DNA of 64,000 bases from Thiohalobacter thiocyanaticus. GTDB taxonomy: Bacteria; Pseudomonadota; Gammaproteobacteria; Thiohalobacterales; Thiohalobacteraceae. Below, piece after piece: positions 1 to 9,870 of the stretch. The stretch covers positions 2,964,501-3,028,500 of the forward strand of contig NZ_AP018052.1 of assembly GCF_002356355.1 (NCBI RefSeq), given 5' to 3'. The position numbers and the translations under genes were made by a program. Under the pieces are notes generated by a model that saw nothing but the letters and a program-made list of their open reading frames with translations, had not been told where the DNA came from and made no database searches. The number at the start of each line of letters is the position of its first letter. Positions within the stretch are counted from its first letter, which is position 1.

Positions 1-229
1 GGTCGATCCCGGCGCTGGCATAGGGCAGGTCGAGCAATGTGTAGAGCATCACCGGCGTGACCACGACCAGCAGGGCCCAGAACAGGATCCCGCGGATGCG
101 GTAGGCGCGGCTGACCACGGAGGCGTCCGCGTCCGCGCGGTCGCGCGCCCGCCGCGCCACGAACAGGAAGGCGATGAGCAGAGCCCCCATGAGGATGAGG
201 CTGAGCTGCCAGGCAAGCGTCTGATACAT
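1..229 (-). CDS. Membrane protein, 3' end cut off by the window edge
   Basis: The reading frame opens at ATG 229 and runs off the window after 76 codons. The visible part has two hydrophobic stretches, about residues 5-25 and 47-66, separated by a short Arg/Asp-rich loop, so it is an inner-membrane protein with a hairpin-like N-terminus. The layout resembles the N-terminal membrane anchor of cytochrome oxidase subunit II-like proteins, but the diagnostic cupredoxin domain would lie outside the window, so this is only a guess. A GGGGA stretch precedes the start. It is divergent from the sigma54 activator at 426, and a sigma54-type promoter at 293-308 points towards it, so it is probably the activator's target. 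Confidence 0.6.
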   Translation of the reverse strand, partial: MYQTLAWQLSLILMGALLIAFLFVARRARDRADADASVVSRAYRIRGILFWALLVVVTPVMLYTLLDLPYASAGID

Positions 230-292
230 AGAAGTCCCCGTCATTCGGTTGAACACAGTCACACCGGGCGGATGCCCGGCGCGCCTCCTGTT

Positions 293-308
293 TGCCAGAA
301 CCATGCCA
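293..308 (-). promoter_or_regulatory. Sigma54 (-24/-12) promoter for the gene at 1-229
   Basis: Read on the minus strand, the site is TGGCATGGTTCTGGCA. Against the consensus TGGCACG-N4-TTGCW it keeps the essential GG and GC dinucleotides with exactly 10 bases between them, and differs at two positions. It lies about 65-80 bases upstream of ATG 229 and beside a divergently encoded sigma54 activator, which is the usual arrangement for an activator and its target. The match is seen in the sequence; activity is inferred. Confidence 0.6.
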
Positions 309-340
309 GATAACAACCAATTGACTTTACGGGATAATTT

Positions 341-352
341 AATACATGTATT
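341..352. promoter_or_regulatory. Perfect 12-bp palindrome, candidate enhancer site of the sigma54 activator
   Basis: AATACATGTATT is a perfect palindrome about 33-60 bases upstream of the sigma54 core promoter, within an AT-rich patch of a GC-rich region. It lies upstream of both divergent genes. Enhancer-binding proteins with a Fis-type helix-turn-helix bind such dyads. That this is the binding site is inference. Confidence 0.35.
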
Positions 353-425
353 CTATATGAATGTTAATATGTGTTCACACTCCCGCCACGCTTGACGTTC
401 ACTCTGAACATCCGGATCTCCGCCC

Positions 426-1790
426 ATGTTCACGCTGAATACCCTGAGCCGGTTCCTGGACAGCCTGGAGGAAGGGGTCCTGTTCCTGGATCGCGAGCGC
501 CGCGTGGTCGCCATCAACGAGGCCGCCAGCGCGCTGCTCGGCCGGGCTCGGGACGAGGTACTGCGCCGGCCCTGTCCTGGCATCTTCGCCGATACCGCCT
601 GCGCCCGCGCCTGCGAGGCGCGCGGCCACTGCACCCTGAGCCAGGCCCACGCCAGCGCCCGCCAGCTGCAGGACATCAGCCTGACCCGCCCGGACGGCCT
701 GGCGGTGCATCTGCGCATGTGGTCGCTGCTGCTGCCGCCCAACCAGGCCGACCTGTACAGCGCCATCATCCTGCGCGACCGCTCGCGCGAGGTGGAACTG
801 GAAGGCGAGGTGCGCGAGCGGCTGCGCCTGGGCGGCATCGTCGGCCACAGCCCGGTGATGCAGACCCTGTACGAGAAGATCCTGCGCGCCGCCACCAGCG
901 ACGCCACCGTGCTGGTGATGGGCGAGTCCGGCACCGGCAAGGAACTGGTGGCCCGCGCCCTGCACGACAATTCGCCCCGCAGCAGCGGCCCCTACATCGC
1001 CGTGCACTGCGCCGCCCTGCCGGAGAACCTGCTGGAGGCGGAGTTGTTCGGCCATGCCCGCGGCGCCTTCACCGGTGCGGCCACGGCGCGCGCCGGCCGC
1101 TTCGAGGCAGCCCACGGCGGCACCCTGCTGCTGGACGAGATCGGCGAGATTCCCCCCAGCATCCAGGTCAAGCTGCTGCGGGTGTTGCAGGAGCGCGAGA
1201 TCGTGCGCCTGGGCGAGAACCACGCCCGGGCGATCGACGTGCGCGTGATAGCGGCCACCCACCGCGACCTGGCCGCCATGGTCCAGCGCGGCGAATTCCG
1301 CGAGGATCTGTATTACCGGCTGCGGGTACTGCCGCTGGAGGTCCCGGCCCTGCGCCAGCGCCGCGAGGACATCGCCATGCTCGCCACCCGACTGCTGGAG
1401 GACGTGGCCCAGAACTATCAACGCCCCCCGCCGGAGTTGGCGCATGAAACCGTGCTGCAGCTGGAAGCCTGCGACTGGCCGGGCAATGTGCGGCAGCTGG
1501 CCAATGCCATCGAATACGCCCTGGTCCACTGCGACGGCGAGCGCATTCTGCCCCGCCATCTCCCGCCGGACATCGCCGGCGACGCGGTGCTGTCCGCAGT
1601 ACCGGCACCGGGCAAGGCCGGCCTGACCCGTTACTACCGCGCTCCGATCAACGACGCCGACGAATGGACACGAATCCGGCAGACCCTGCGCGCAACCGGC
1701 GGCAACAAGGCCGAGGCCGCCCGCCGCCTGGGCATGTCGCGCACCACCCTGTGGAAGCGGCTGCGGGAAAATGCTCGCCGTCAGCGTTGA
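426..1790 (+). CDS. Sigma54-dependent transcriptional activator with PAS sensor (Fis family)
   Basis: A 454-residue enhancer-binding protein. The N-terminal third is PAS-like and carries four closely spaced cysteines (C50, C59, C63, C69), which suggests a metal, Fe-S or redox sensor. The AAA+ domain has Walker A GESGTGKE (about 166-173), the sigma54-contacting GAFTGA loop (213-218) and Walker B LLLDEIGE (234-241). The C-terminus (about 425-448) is a Fis-type helix-turn-helix. There is no receiver domain, so it senses its signal directly rather than through phosphorylation. ATG 426 starts just before the PAS homology. It is divergent from a membrane-protein gene carrying a sigma54-type promoter, its likely target. 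The ligand is unknown. Confidence 0.93.
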   Translation: MFTLNTLSRFLDSLEEGVLFLDRERRVVAINEAASALLGRARDEVLRRPCPGIFADTACARACEARGHCTLSQAHASARQLQDISLTRPDGLAVHLRMWSLLLPPNQADLYSAIILRDRSREVELEGEVRERLRLGGIVGHSPVMQTLYEKILRAATSDATVLVMGESGTGKELVARALHDNSPRSSGPYIAVHCAALPENLLEAELFGHARGAFTGAATARAGRFEAAHGGTLLLDEIGEIPPSIQVKLLRVLQEREIVRLGENHARAIDVRVIAATHRDLAAMVQRGEFREDLYYRLRVLPLEVPALRQRREDIAMLATRLLEDVAQNYQRPPPELAHETVLQLEACDWPGNVRQLANAIEYALVHCDGERILPRHLPPDIAGDAVLSAVPAPGKAGLTRYYRAPINDADEWTRIRQTLRATGGNKAEAARRLGMSRTTLWKRLRENARRQR

Positions 1791-1960
1791 CTGGTGGATA
1801 TATCCTCGACTGCATCGGTGTGCAAACAAAAAAGCGGAGTTGGATTAATCAGAAACCCCTTAAGTATTGAACGTGTAATCTGGCATTCAGACATGGTACT
1901 TATGATTACTGGAGTTAACCACGAGGATATATGAGAGGTTATTCAATGGAATTATAAGCA

Positions 1961-1989
1961 AACAAATCGTCAGCAATCGCAAGGAACAC
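1961..1989 (-). repeat. Decayed leader-distal CRISPR repeat
   Basis: This 29-base block lies exactly one 61-base period before the first recognisable repeat (2022) and leaves a 32-base spacer-sized interval at 1990-2021. Its last 19 plus-strand bases match the array repeat at 14 positions, including GGAACAC at the end and the GCA and CGC tracts. The first 10 bases do not match. In crRNA orientation the 5' half survives and the 3' half has decayed, as is usual for a terminal repeat. Confidence 0.55.
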
Positions 1990-2021
1990 ATTGTCTCGCT
2001 GCTGGTGTATCGCACAAAGTC

Positions 2022-5000
2022 CGGCTCATCCCCGCAGGCGCGGGGAACACGGCGAATCAGTCAGATATCAGCGCTAACACGGCGGTTCATCCCCGCAGGC
2101 GCGGGGAACACAGCGGGAACCCGGCGGCGGTCGTCACGCCACCCGGTTCATCCCCGCAGGCGCGGGGAACACAGACGGCTTAAAGACTTCTGCGGCGCCA
2201 TGGCCGGTTCATCCCCGCAGGCGCGGGGAACACTCATCGTCCCGCAGCAGGATGGGAAGGACATATGGTTCATCCCCGCAGGCGCGGGGAACACGTCACA
2301 AGCGTCGGCTCTGCTGTGTCTCCTTCCGGTTCATCCCCGCAGGCGCGGGGAACACGGGAGGTGAGGAATGAGCGTGGAACGCGCGGACGGTTCATCCCCG
2401 CAGGCGCGGGGAACACCAGGGGTAGGTGACAGTGGCTGATATTGCCAGCGGTTCATCCCCGCAGGCGCGGGGAACACCGGGCGGCACGAGTTCATACCGC
2501 TGCATGGGCACGGTTCATCCCCGCAGGCGCGGGGAACACGATTATGCCCCGCAACTCTCAGAATCAGAGACCGGTTCATCCCCGCAGGCGCGGGGAACAC
2601 TTCGCCGCCGCTGTTTCTGTGCGGTGTCCTCACGGTTCATCCCCGCAGGCGCGGGGAACACGGCTGCCACCGACCTCTCTACCGTAAAGGGGCACGGTTC
2701 ATCCCCGCAGGCGCGGGGAACACGGTGTGCTGAAGATCTCCGGATCCTGCTGGGCGCGGTTCATCCCCGCAGGCGCGGGGAACACATGCCCGACATAGCC
2801 CGCGTCGGGGAAGGTTTCGGTTCATCCCCGCAGGCGCGGGGAACACGGCGAGCTTACCCAACGGATTGAGAATATCCGCGGTTCATCCCCGCAGGCGCGG
2901 GGAACACACCACAATATAATATTTCACATTTTCCATTTTCGGTTCATCCCCGCAGGCGCGGGGAACACGGAAAAATCGTATTGGAGCGCGGCGGCACTTC
3001 CGGTTCATCCCCGCAGGCGCGGGGAACACGCTGATCGTCGCGCTGTTGCCTGCCGGGTGTTCGGTTCATCCCCGCAGGCGCGGGGAACACGAATTGTGGG
3101 CCTTCAAGGACGGGCACCAGGTCGGTTCATCCCCGCAGGCGCGGGGAACACTCTTGACGTACCTCTTTTAACCAGTCTGCTCTACGGTTCATCCCCGCAG
3201 GCGCGGGGAACACCCGAAAAAAGGTGTATCTTGGAAAGCCGAAGACGGTTCATCCCCGCAGGCGCGGGGAACACATACGGCGGTGCTGCGCGCGCCGCAC
3301 GTGACACCGGTTCATCCCCGCAGGCGCGGGGAACACGCCCCGCTGGTCATCCCCACCCAGGTCGGCGCCGGTTCATCCCCGCAGGCGCGGGGAACACTCC
3401 GGGTCGCCCACAGAGTCCACAGGACGGACCGGTTCATCCCCGCAGGCGCGGGGAACACCATCTGCTGTGTTTCCATCAGTGCCATTATGTCGGTTCATCC
3501 CCGCAGGCGCGGGGAACACGCGCTTCTCGCGGGCGATCTGCTCCAGGTTGGCGGTTCATCCCCGCAGGCGCGGGGAACACCATTCATCAATGGAATGGCG
3601 CTCGCATCCGATCGGTTCATCCCCGCAGGCGCGGGGAACACGATCCCCGATACCACGCCGGCGATTCCGTCGCCGGTTCATCCCCGCAGGCGCGGGGAAC
3701 ACGAGAGGCCAATGGCCCGGTGTGGGAGTTTGTGCGGTTCATCCCCGCAGGCGCGGGGAACACCGCCCCGGTGCGGCGCAGCCAGTCGCGGTAGTCGGTT
3801 CATCCCCGCAGGCGCGGGGAACACTCGGCGGGGCCCTGGCCCTTGCTGTCGGCCGCCGGTTCATCCCCGCAGGCGCGGGGAACACATACTGAGACGCCCG
3901 GTAATGCGCCCTGCCGGCGGTTCATCCCCGCAGGCGCGGGGAACACTGGGCCGTGGACACCACCACGGGGATCATCACCGGTTCATCCCCGCAGGCGCGG
4001 GGAACACAGCTTCGAGCTGGAGGGCGTCGACTCGACAAACGGTTCATCCCCGCAGGCGCGGGGAACACTGCGCTTGTTCCGTAGATTTTCAAGCCCATGC
4101 CGGTTCATCCCCGCAGGCGCGGGGAACACGCCAGGTCAACAGTCACATAGCGGTTGGAGCCCGGTTCATCCCCGCAGGCGCGGGGAACACAAGGCCGCTA
4201 GTCCTGGCGTCGGTTAGAGTGGCGGTTCATCCCCGCAGGCGCGGGGAACACTTGAGCATTGCGTCAGCCCACATGTATCGTGCCGGTTCATCCCCGCAGG
4301 CGCGGGGAACACCGCTCCTGCTGCTCTCCTGCCCAATCGCGGTCCGGTTCATCCCCGCAGGCGCGGGGAACACGGTCTGTGGCGGGCCTACAATACACAG
4401 AGTCCCGGTTCATCCCCGCAGGCGCGGGGAACACGCATTGGCAAGATCCCGAAGTTGGTCAGCAGTGCGGTTCATCCCCGCAGGCGCGGGGAACACGCGG
4501 AGAGCCTGCATGCGGAGCTGATCGACTCTCGGTTCATCCCCGCAGGCGCGGGGAACACCGTTCGAGCATGTCAGTCATGCCCTAAAATTCCGGTTCATCC
4601 CCGCAGGCGCGGGGAACACGCCGAGCGCAATCCTGGTGGAAACATCGGCGGTGGTTCATCCCCGCAGGCGCGGGGAACACTCCTGTCCGGTGCCACTGCC
4701 TGTAGCGCCGACCGGTTCATCCCCGCAGGCGCGGGGAACACCTGCGACAGCCACGAAGTCAGCATGCCGACCACGGTTCATCCCCGCAGGCGCGGGGAAC
4801 ACGGAGTCGGATCGTTGGGATCGCCGGTGCCGATCGGTTCATCCCCGCAGGCGCGGGGAACACGGACAACGTGTTTTACCGGGGCGCCAATGGCGTCGGT
4901 TCATCCCCGCAGGCGCGGGGAACACTGGCCAGTAATTGCCGATTGATCCCGACATGCCGGTTCATCCCCGCAGGCGCGGGGAACACACCCTGATCATCGC

Positions 5001-7122
5001 TGTTGCCGCTGTCGCTGGCGGTTCATCCCCGCAGGCGCGGGGAACACGGGCAACAGGCAGAGCGAATCCCGAAACCGGGCGGTTCATCCCCGCAGGCGCG
5101 GGGAACACGGGCAACAGGCAGAGCGAATCCCGAAACCGGGCGGTTCATCCCCGCAGGCGCGGGGAACACAAGGCCGCCGGCCTGTGGGCGGGCAAATTCG
5201 CCGGTTCATCCCCGCAGGCGCGGGGAACACCTGACAATTGCCAGTCAACGGGCGCCCGGCACCGGTTCATCCCCGCAGGCGCGGGGAACACATCGGCCCC
5301 GAGTATCTGCGCGGTAAAAAAGGCGGTTCATCCCCGCAGGCGCGGGGAACACTCGGTAGTGTCCTGACACCACTTGTGGGCATCCGGTTCATCCCCGCAG
5401 GCGCGGGGAACACCAGGGCGGTAGCACGCCTGAAGACATGCAACGCGGTTCATCCCCGCAGGCGCGGGGAACACTCGAGATATGACACCTTTCCGGCTGG
5501 GGTCATCGGTTCATCCCCGCAGGCGCGGGGAACACAGTGGGTATAGGCGTCTCTCCCGCATGAGCCGCGGTTCATCCCCGCAGGCGCGGGGAACACTCTA
5601 CCAGCACTGCATCGAAATCGGCGCAGACCGGTTCATCCCCGCAGGCGCGGGGAACACTACAGCTACACAATTCCCGGCGACGCGCTCTACGGTTCATCCC
5701 CGCAGGCGCGGGGAACACCGCTGACGCTGCTGGCGTTTGTACTCATCCAGCGGTTCATCCCCGCAGGCGCGGGGAACACTCTTAGGATCACGCTTGAGTC
5801 CCATCAGTCAACGGTTCATCCCCGCAGGCGCGGGGAACACAATCGGCGGCGAGCTTGGCTCGGCGCTTATATCGGTTCATCCCCGCAGGCGCGGGGAACA
5901 CTCCGCTGCTTCCAGGTGTGATACTGAATATGGCGGTTCATCCCCGCAGGCGCGGGGAACACCGGTGGTATTTACTCAGTAGCTCCTGAGCGTCCGGTTC
6001 ATCCCCGCAGGCGCGGGGAACACGCGAAAGTGGCGTAATAGGCATAGTGGCGAACCGGTTCATCCCCGCAGGCGCGGGGAACACACCCGGACCTGTACCA
6101 CATCGAAAAGTATTTACGGTTCATCCCCGCAGGCGCGGGGAACACTCAGCAATGCCAGTGCGGAGGATTTCTACCTGCGGTTCATCCCCGCAGGCGCGGG
6201 GAACACATCGGTCGGGATGCTGCGGCCGTCCGTCCAGGCGGTTCATCCCCGCAGGCGCGGGGAACACGTTCTGCCAGCCCTCATCCCCATTCTGGTTGGC
6301 GGTTCATCCCCGCAGGCGCGGGGAACACAGCGTGGCCTGGCGGTGGTCGATCTCCAGCTTCGGTTCATCCCCGCAGGCGCGGGGAACACGCGCTGCAGGA
6401 AGTTCTGGGCACGGGTGGTGCGCGGTTCATCCCCGCAGGCGCGGGGAACACAGTTCACCTCCCGCCGGGGCGGATGCTGATCACGGTTCATCCCCGCAGG
6501 CGCGGGGAACACCCGATGCTGTTGGCGTTATCGGCACACCAAATCGGTTCATCCCCGCAGGCGCGGGGAACACACCTGCCCTCCTGATCTGATTGACGTG
6601 AACATCGGTTCATCCCCGCAGGCGCGGGGAACACGCGGCCAGGCGGATTCGCGCGCGCCCGTGCACCGGTTCATCCCCGCAGGCGCGGGGAACACTTCGA
6701 TGCGGCCGAGTTCGGCGGCAAGATCAACGGTTCATCCCCGCAGGCGCGGGGAACACTATCAGACCGACACCGGCTCCACCGGCAATGTCGGTTCATCCCC
6801 GCAGGCGCGGGGAACACAAAACACAACAAACAATTGCGGCTGTCACCACCGGTTCATCCCCGCAGGCGCGGGGAACACGGGGAGGTAGCATGAAAGACCT
6901 GATGGCATTGCGGTTCATCCCCGCAGGCGCGGGGAACACTGGATGATGGGTTGGCCGCTCGGAACGACAGCCGGTTCATCCCCGCAGGCGCGGGGAACAC
7001 TGAGCGCGGTCTGTACGTCCGCCGAAAGTTACCGGTTCATCCCCGCAGGCGCGGGGAACACCCAACAGGCAGCACCGCATCTGTCGTAAAGGTCGGTTCA
7101 TCCCCGCAGGCGCGGGGAACAC
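2022..7122 (-). CRISPR. Type I-E CRISPR array, 84 repeats and 83 spacers
   Basis: The 29-base repeat, read on the plus strand, starts CGGTTCATCCCCGC and ends GGCGCGGGGAACAC. On the minus strand it starts GTGTTCCCCGCG and ends GGGGATGAACCG, the classic I-E orientation with a CCCCGC/GCGGGG hairpin and a predicted 8-base crRNA handle AUGAACCG after Cas6e cleavage. By position, 74 spacers are 32 bases and nine are 33. Repeats are nearly invariant: the leader-distal copy at 2022 has one change (C for T at its fourth plus-strand base), and copies at 2266 and 4652 have T instead of C as first plus-strand base. Transcription runs from the leader at 7123-7214 towards 2022. The spacer at 5048-5079 is repeated exactly at 5109-5140. 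Confidence 0.99.
5048..5140 (-). repeat. Duplicated spacer: two identical neighbouring 32-base spacers
   Basis: Spacers 5048-5079 and 5109-5140 are identical (both begin GGGCAACAGGCAG on the plus strand) and are separated by one normal repeat. A repeat-spacer unit duplication by slippage or recombination explains this better than two independent acquisitions of the same protospacer. Confidence 0.97.
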
Positions 7123-7214
7123 ACTTCCTACATCTTTATGATTTATCGAAAGAAAATGACCCGTGAATTTTCCACCGAAAAATCATGCCGATTTTGATGT
7201 ATTTTTCCGAATTG
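7123..7214 (-). promoter_or_regulatory. CRISPR leader
   Basis: This 92-base AT-rich stretch lies between the cas2 stop codon and the first repeat on the transcription side, where the promoter and integration signals of a type I-E array sit. Two sub-features are visible. An IHF-like site, AATCATAAAGATG on the minus strand at 7131-7143, has two mismatches to WATCAANNNNTTR and lies 9-21 bases from the first repeat, about where IHF bends the E. coli leader. An inverted repeat AAAATC-N5-GATTTT lies at 7179-7195. Leader identity is well supported by position and composition; the sub-sites are tentative. Confidence 0.85.
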
Positions 7215-8415
<1,201 letters not shown>

Positions 8416-8450
8416 CGCCTACATGCGCTCGCCTGTGATTAGTTCAGGAT

Positions 8451-9128
8451 CTAGACACGACGAACCATGAGCAAGCCACATCCGAGCCCTTTGGCTGGCC
8501 CTATCCCAGAGAACAGCGCCTCCCTAAAAGCCTGTTCATCGGTGACCGTCAAAAGACCACCAAAGTCAAGCGTACTGAAACTGATGGTTTTTGTCCCACG
8601 CCGTTTGCTGCTTTTGTGCTGCTCGTAACCATCCACAGTGATCAGCCCTTCTTCAAAGCTGAAACCGTGCCGTTCCGCACGCGGCCTCAGCCAAGCGAGT
8701 CCAGCATCGCGGATGATTGCCTGTAGCGACGGGCGCTCACGGGGGGGCATATCTTTGAATCCAATACGTTTTTTATGATCCATCACCACGTCATGACGCT
8801 GACGTCTGCCGTCGCCATTTTTTCGCGTCACCACCGGATTGGCGCGCAGGCTGAAAGCCAGCCTCATCCCCTTTTCGATCCTGGGCGTATAGGGTTTGAT
8901 GTCGATGGTCCAGAGCCCATCATCATCCTGCGGCTCTCGCTCCGAGACGGTGTAATAACGCGGCCAGTGACCGGCATCCTCACGGCGGTAGAGAAAATCG
9001 CGCTCATCCACCCCCTCAAAGAGCCGCCAGACAAACTGATGGTGGCGATAATCATCGACTGCCAGGCTTTTGAGCAAACTTGTCACGCCCGGTCCGGAAC
9101 GGTTAAGTTCGATACGGCTGAGATACAT
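8451..9128 (-). CDS. cas6e: Cascade pre-crRNA endonuclease Cas6e (CasE)
   Basis: A 225-residue double-ferredoxin-fold RNase that cuts each repeat hairpin and stays bound to the crRNA 3' stem in Cascade. Numbered from ATG 9128, the catalytic pair aligned with E. coli Tyr23/His26 is Tyr27 and His30, in a YRHHQFVWRLFEG segment. The C-terminus has the glycine-rich GIGPAKGLGCGLL motif that defines the family. ATG 9128 overlaps the cas5 stop as TGATG and is preceded by a strong GGGGGGAG ribosome site; a GTG one codon earlier is less likely because homologues begin MYLS. Confidence 0.97.
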   Translation of the reverse strand: MYLSRIELNRSGPGVTSLLKSLAVDDYRHHQFVWRLFEGVDERDFLYRREDAGHWPRYYTVSEREPQDDDGLWTIDIKPYTPRIEKGMRLAFSLRANPVVTRKNGDGRRQRHDVVMDHKKRIGFKDMPPRERPSLQAIIRDAGLAWLRPRAERHGFSFEEGLITVDGYEQHKSSKRRGTKTISFSTLDFGGLLTVTDEQAFREALFSGIGPAKGLGCGLLMVRRV

Positions 9129-9865
9129 CACTCCCCCCTACCCGTTGTCGCCATCTGTTCGCTACGGTAATACTCATCGCGCTCACCGAACTGCCATCGC
9201 CTACGGCTGGTCGGTTCGTCGCGTCGCGGGCTGATGTGTAGCGCCTCCATGCCGGGGGCATCTGTCGCCTCCCAAGCAAAAATTCGCTCTTCACTCTCCG
9301 GCAGCAAATCCAGAATCGGTTCTTGCGGAAAGCTCGCCCGGTCAAACGCCTCTCTGAGATTCGCCGCCGTCACGATATGCGGCGCCAGTGGCAGCGCAGG
9401 CGGACAAGCCTTGCGGCCCAGATATAGGGTAAAGTGCGGACGGCGCAAGGCCTCTTCCAGCTGCGCCAGGGTCGGTGCCGGACTCTCTTCTGTGCGCCAG
9501 AGCGCGACGGTGTAGAGGGCATCGGTTCGATAGTCGCGCTGGGAGAGCAGGGTGTTCACCCTGTCGGCGCCAAGCTCGTCGCGGCGGGTGCGGTAGACCA
9601 CCCCCCGGCGTTCCGGCGGCACCTGCACGGTGTGATAGTCGCGCAGCAGTTCACCACTGCGTTCAACACAAACCGCAAGCCCGAGGGAGGAGGCCAGTTC
9701 TCGCTGGCGTGCTTCTTCATCGCGACGGATCCCAAGCGCCGCGGCCAAAAGGCCGATAATAGCGGAACGACCAGGCCAAGCCGCCGAGGGCCGGACTTCC
9801 CCCACGGCAGTCTCGCCCCATGAGGCAAGCGGGCCGTAGAGGCGTAATAACAGATACTCGCTCAT
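9128..9865 (-). CDS. cas5: Cascade subunit Cas5e (CasD)
   Basis: About 245 residues. It caps the 5' handle of the crRNA in Cascade. The N-terminus (EYLLLRLYGPLASWGE) and the PSAAWPGRSAIIGLLAAALG segment match CasD, as do RDYHTVQ and the YLGRKACPPALPL block. ATG 9865 is preferred because GGAG lies eight bases upstream. A GTG at 9874 overlaps the cas7 stop but would have the ribosome site inside it. It ends in a TGATG overlap with cas6e, so the two are translationally coupled. Confidence 0.97.
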   Translation of the reverse strand: MSEYLLLRLYGPLASWGETAVGEVRPSAAWPGRSAIIGLLAAALGIRRDEEARQRELASSLGLAVCVERSGELLRDYHTVQVPPERRGVVYRTRRDELGADRVNTLLSQRDYRTDALYTVALWRTEESPAPTLAQLEEALRRPHFTLYLGRKACPPALPLAPHIVTAANLREAFDRASFPQEPILDLLPESEERIFAWEATDAPGMEALHISPRRDEPTSRRRWQFGERDEYYRSEQMATTGRGE

Positions 9866-9870
9866 GGGGT

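Noticed and set aside
399-1829. Long antisense frame across the sigma54 activator
   Set aside because: High GC leaves long frames opposite real genes; the opposite strand has clear AAA+ and Fis motifs and this frame has none. The same applies to other long frames opposite mre, RND and gat genes.
2051-7093. Self-targeting spacers
   Set aside because: No spacer was noticed to match the window by eye, but this was not an exhaustive comparison and the rest of the genome is not available.
2005-7166. Many open frames encoding [18 protein letters not shown] and GSSPQARGT repeats
   Set aside because: These peptides are the three-frame translations of the CRISPR repeat; no start signals or conserved spacing support genes.
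8416-8450. Possible CreTA-like RNA toxin-antitoxin between cas genes
   Set aside because: The cas6e-cas1 and cse1-cas3 gaps are 35 and 44 bases and hold only ribosome sites; no repeat-like sequence is present.
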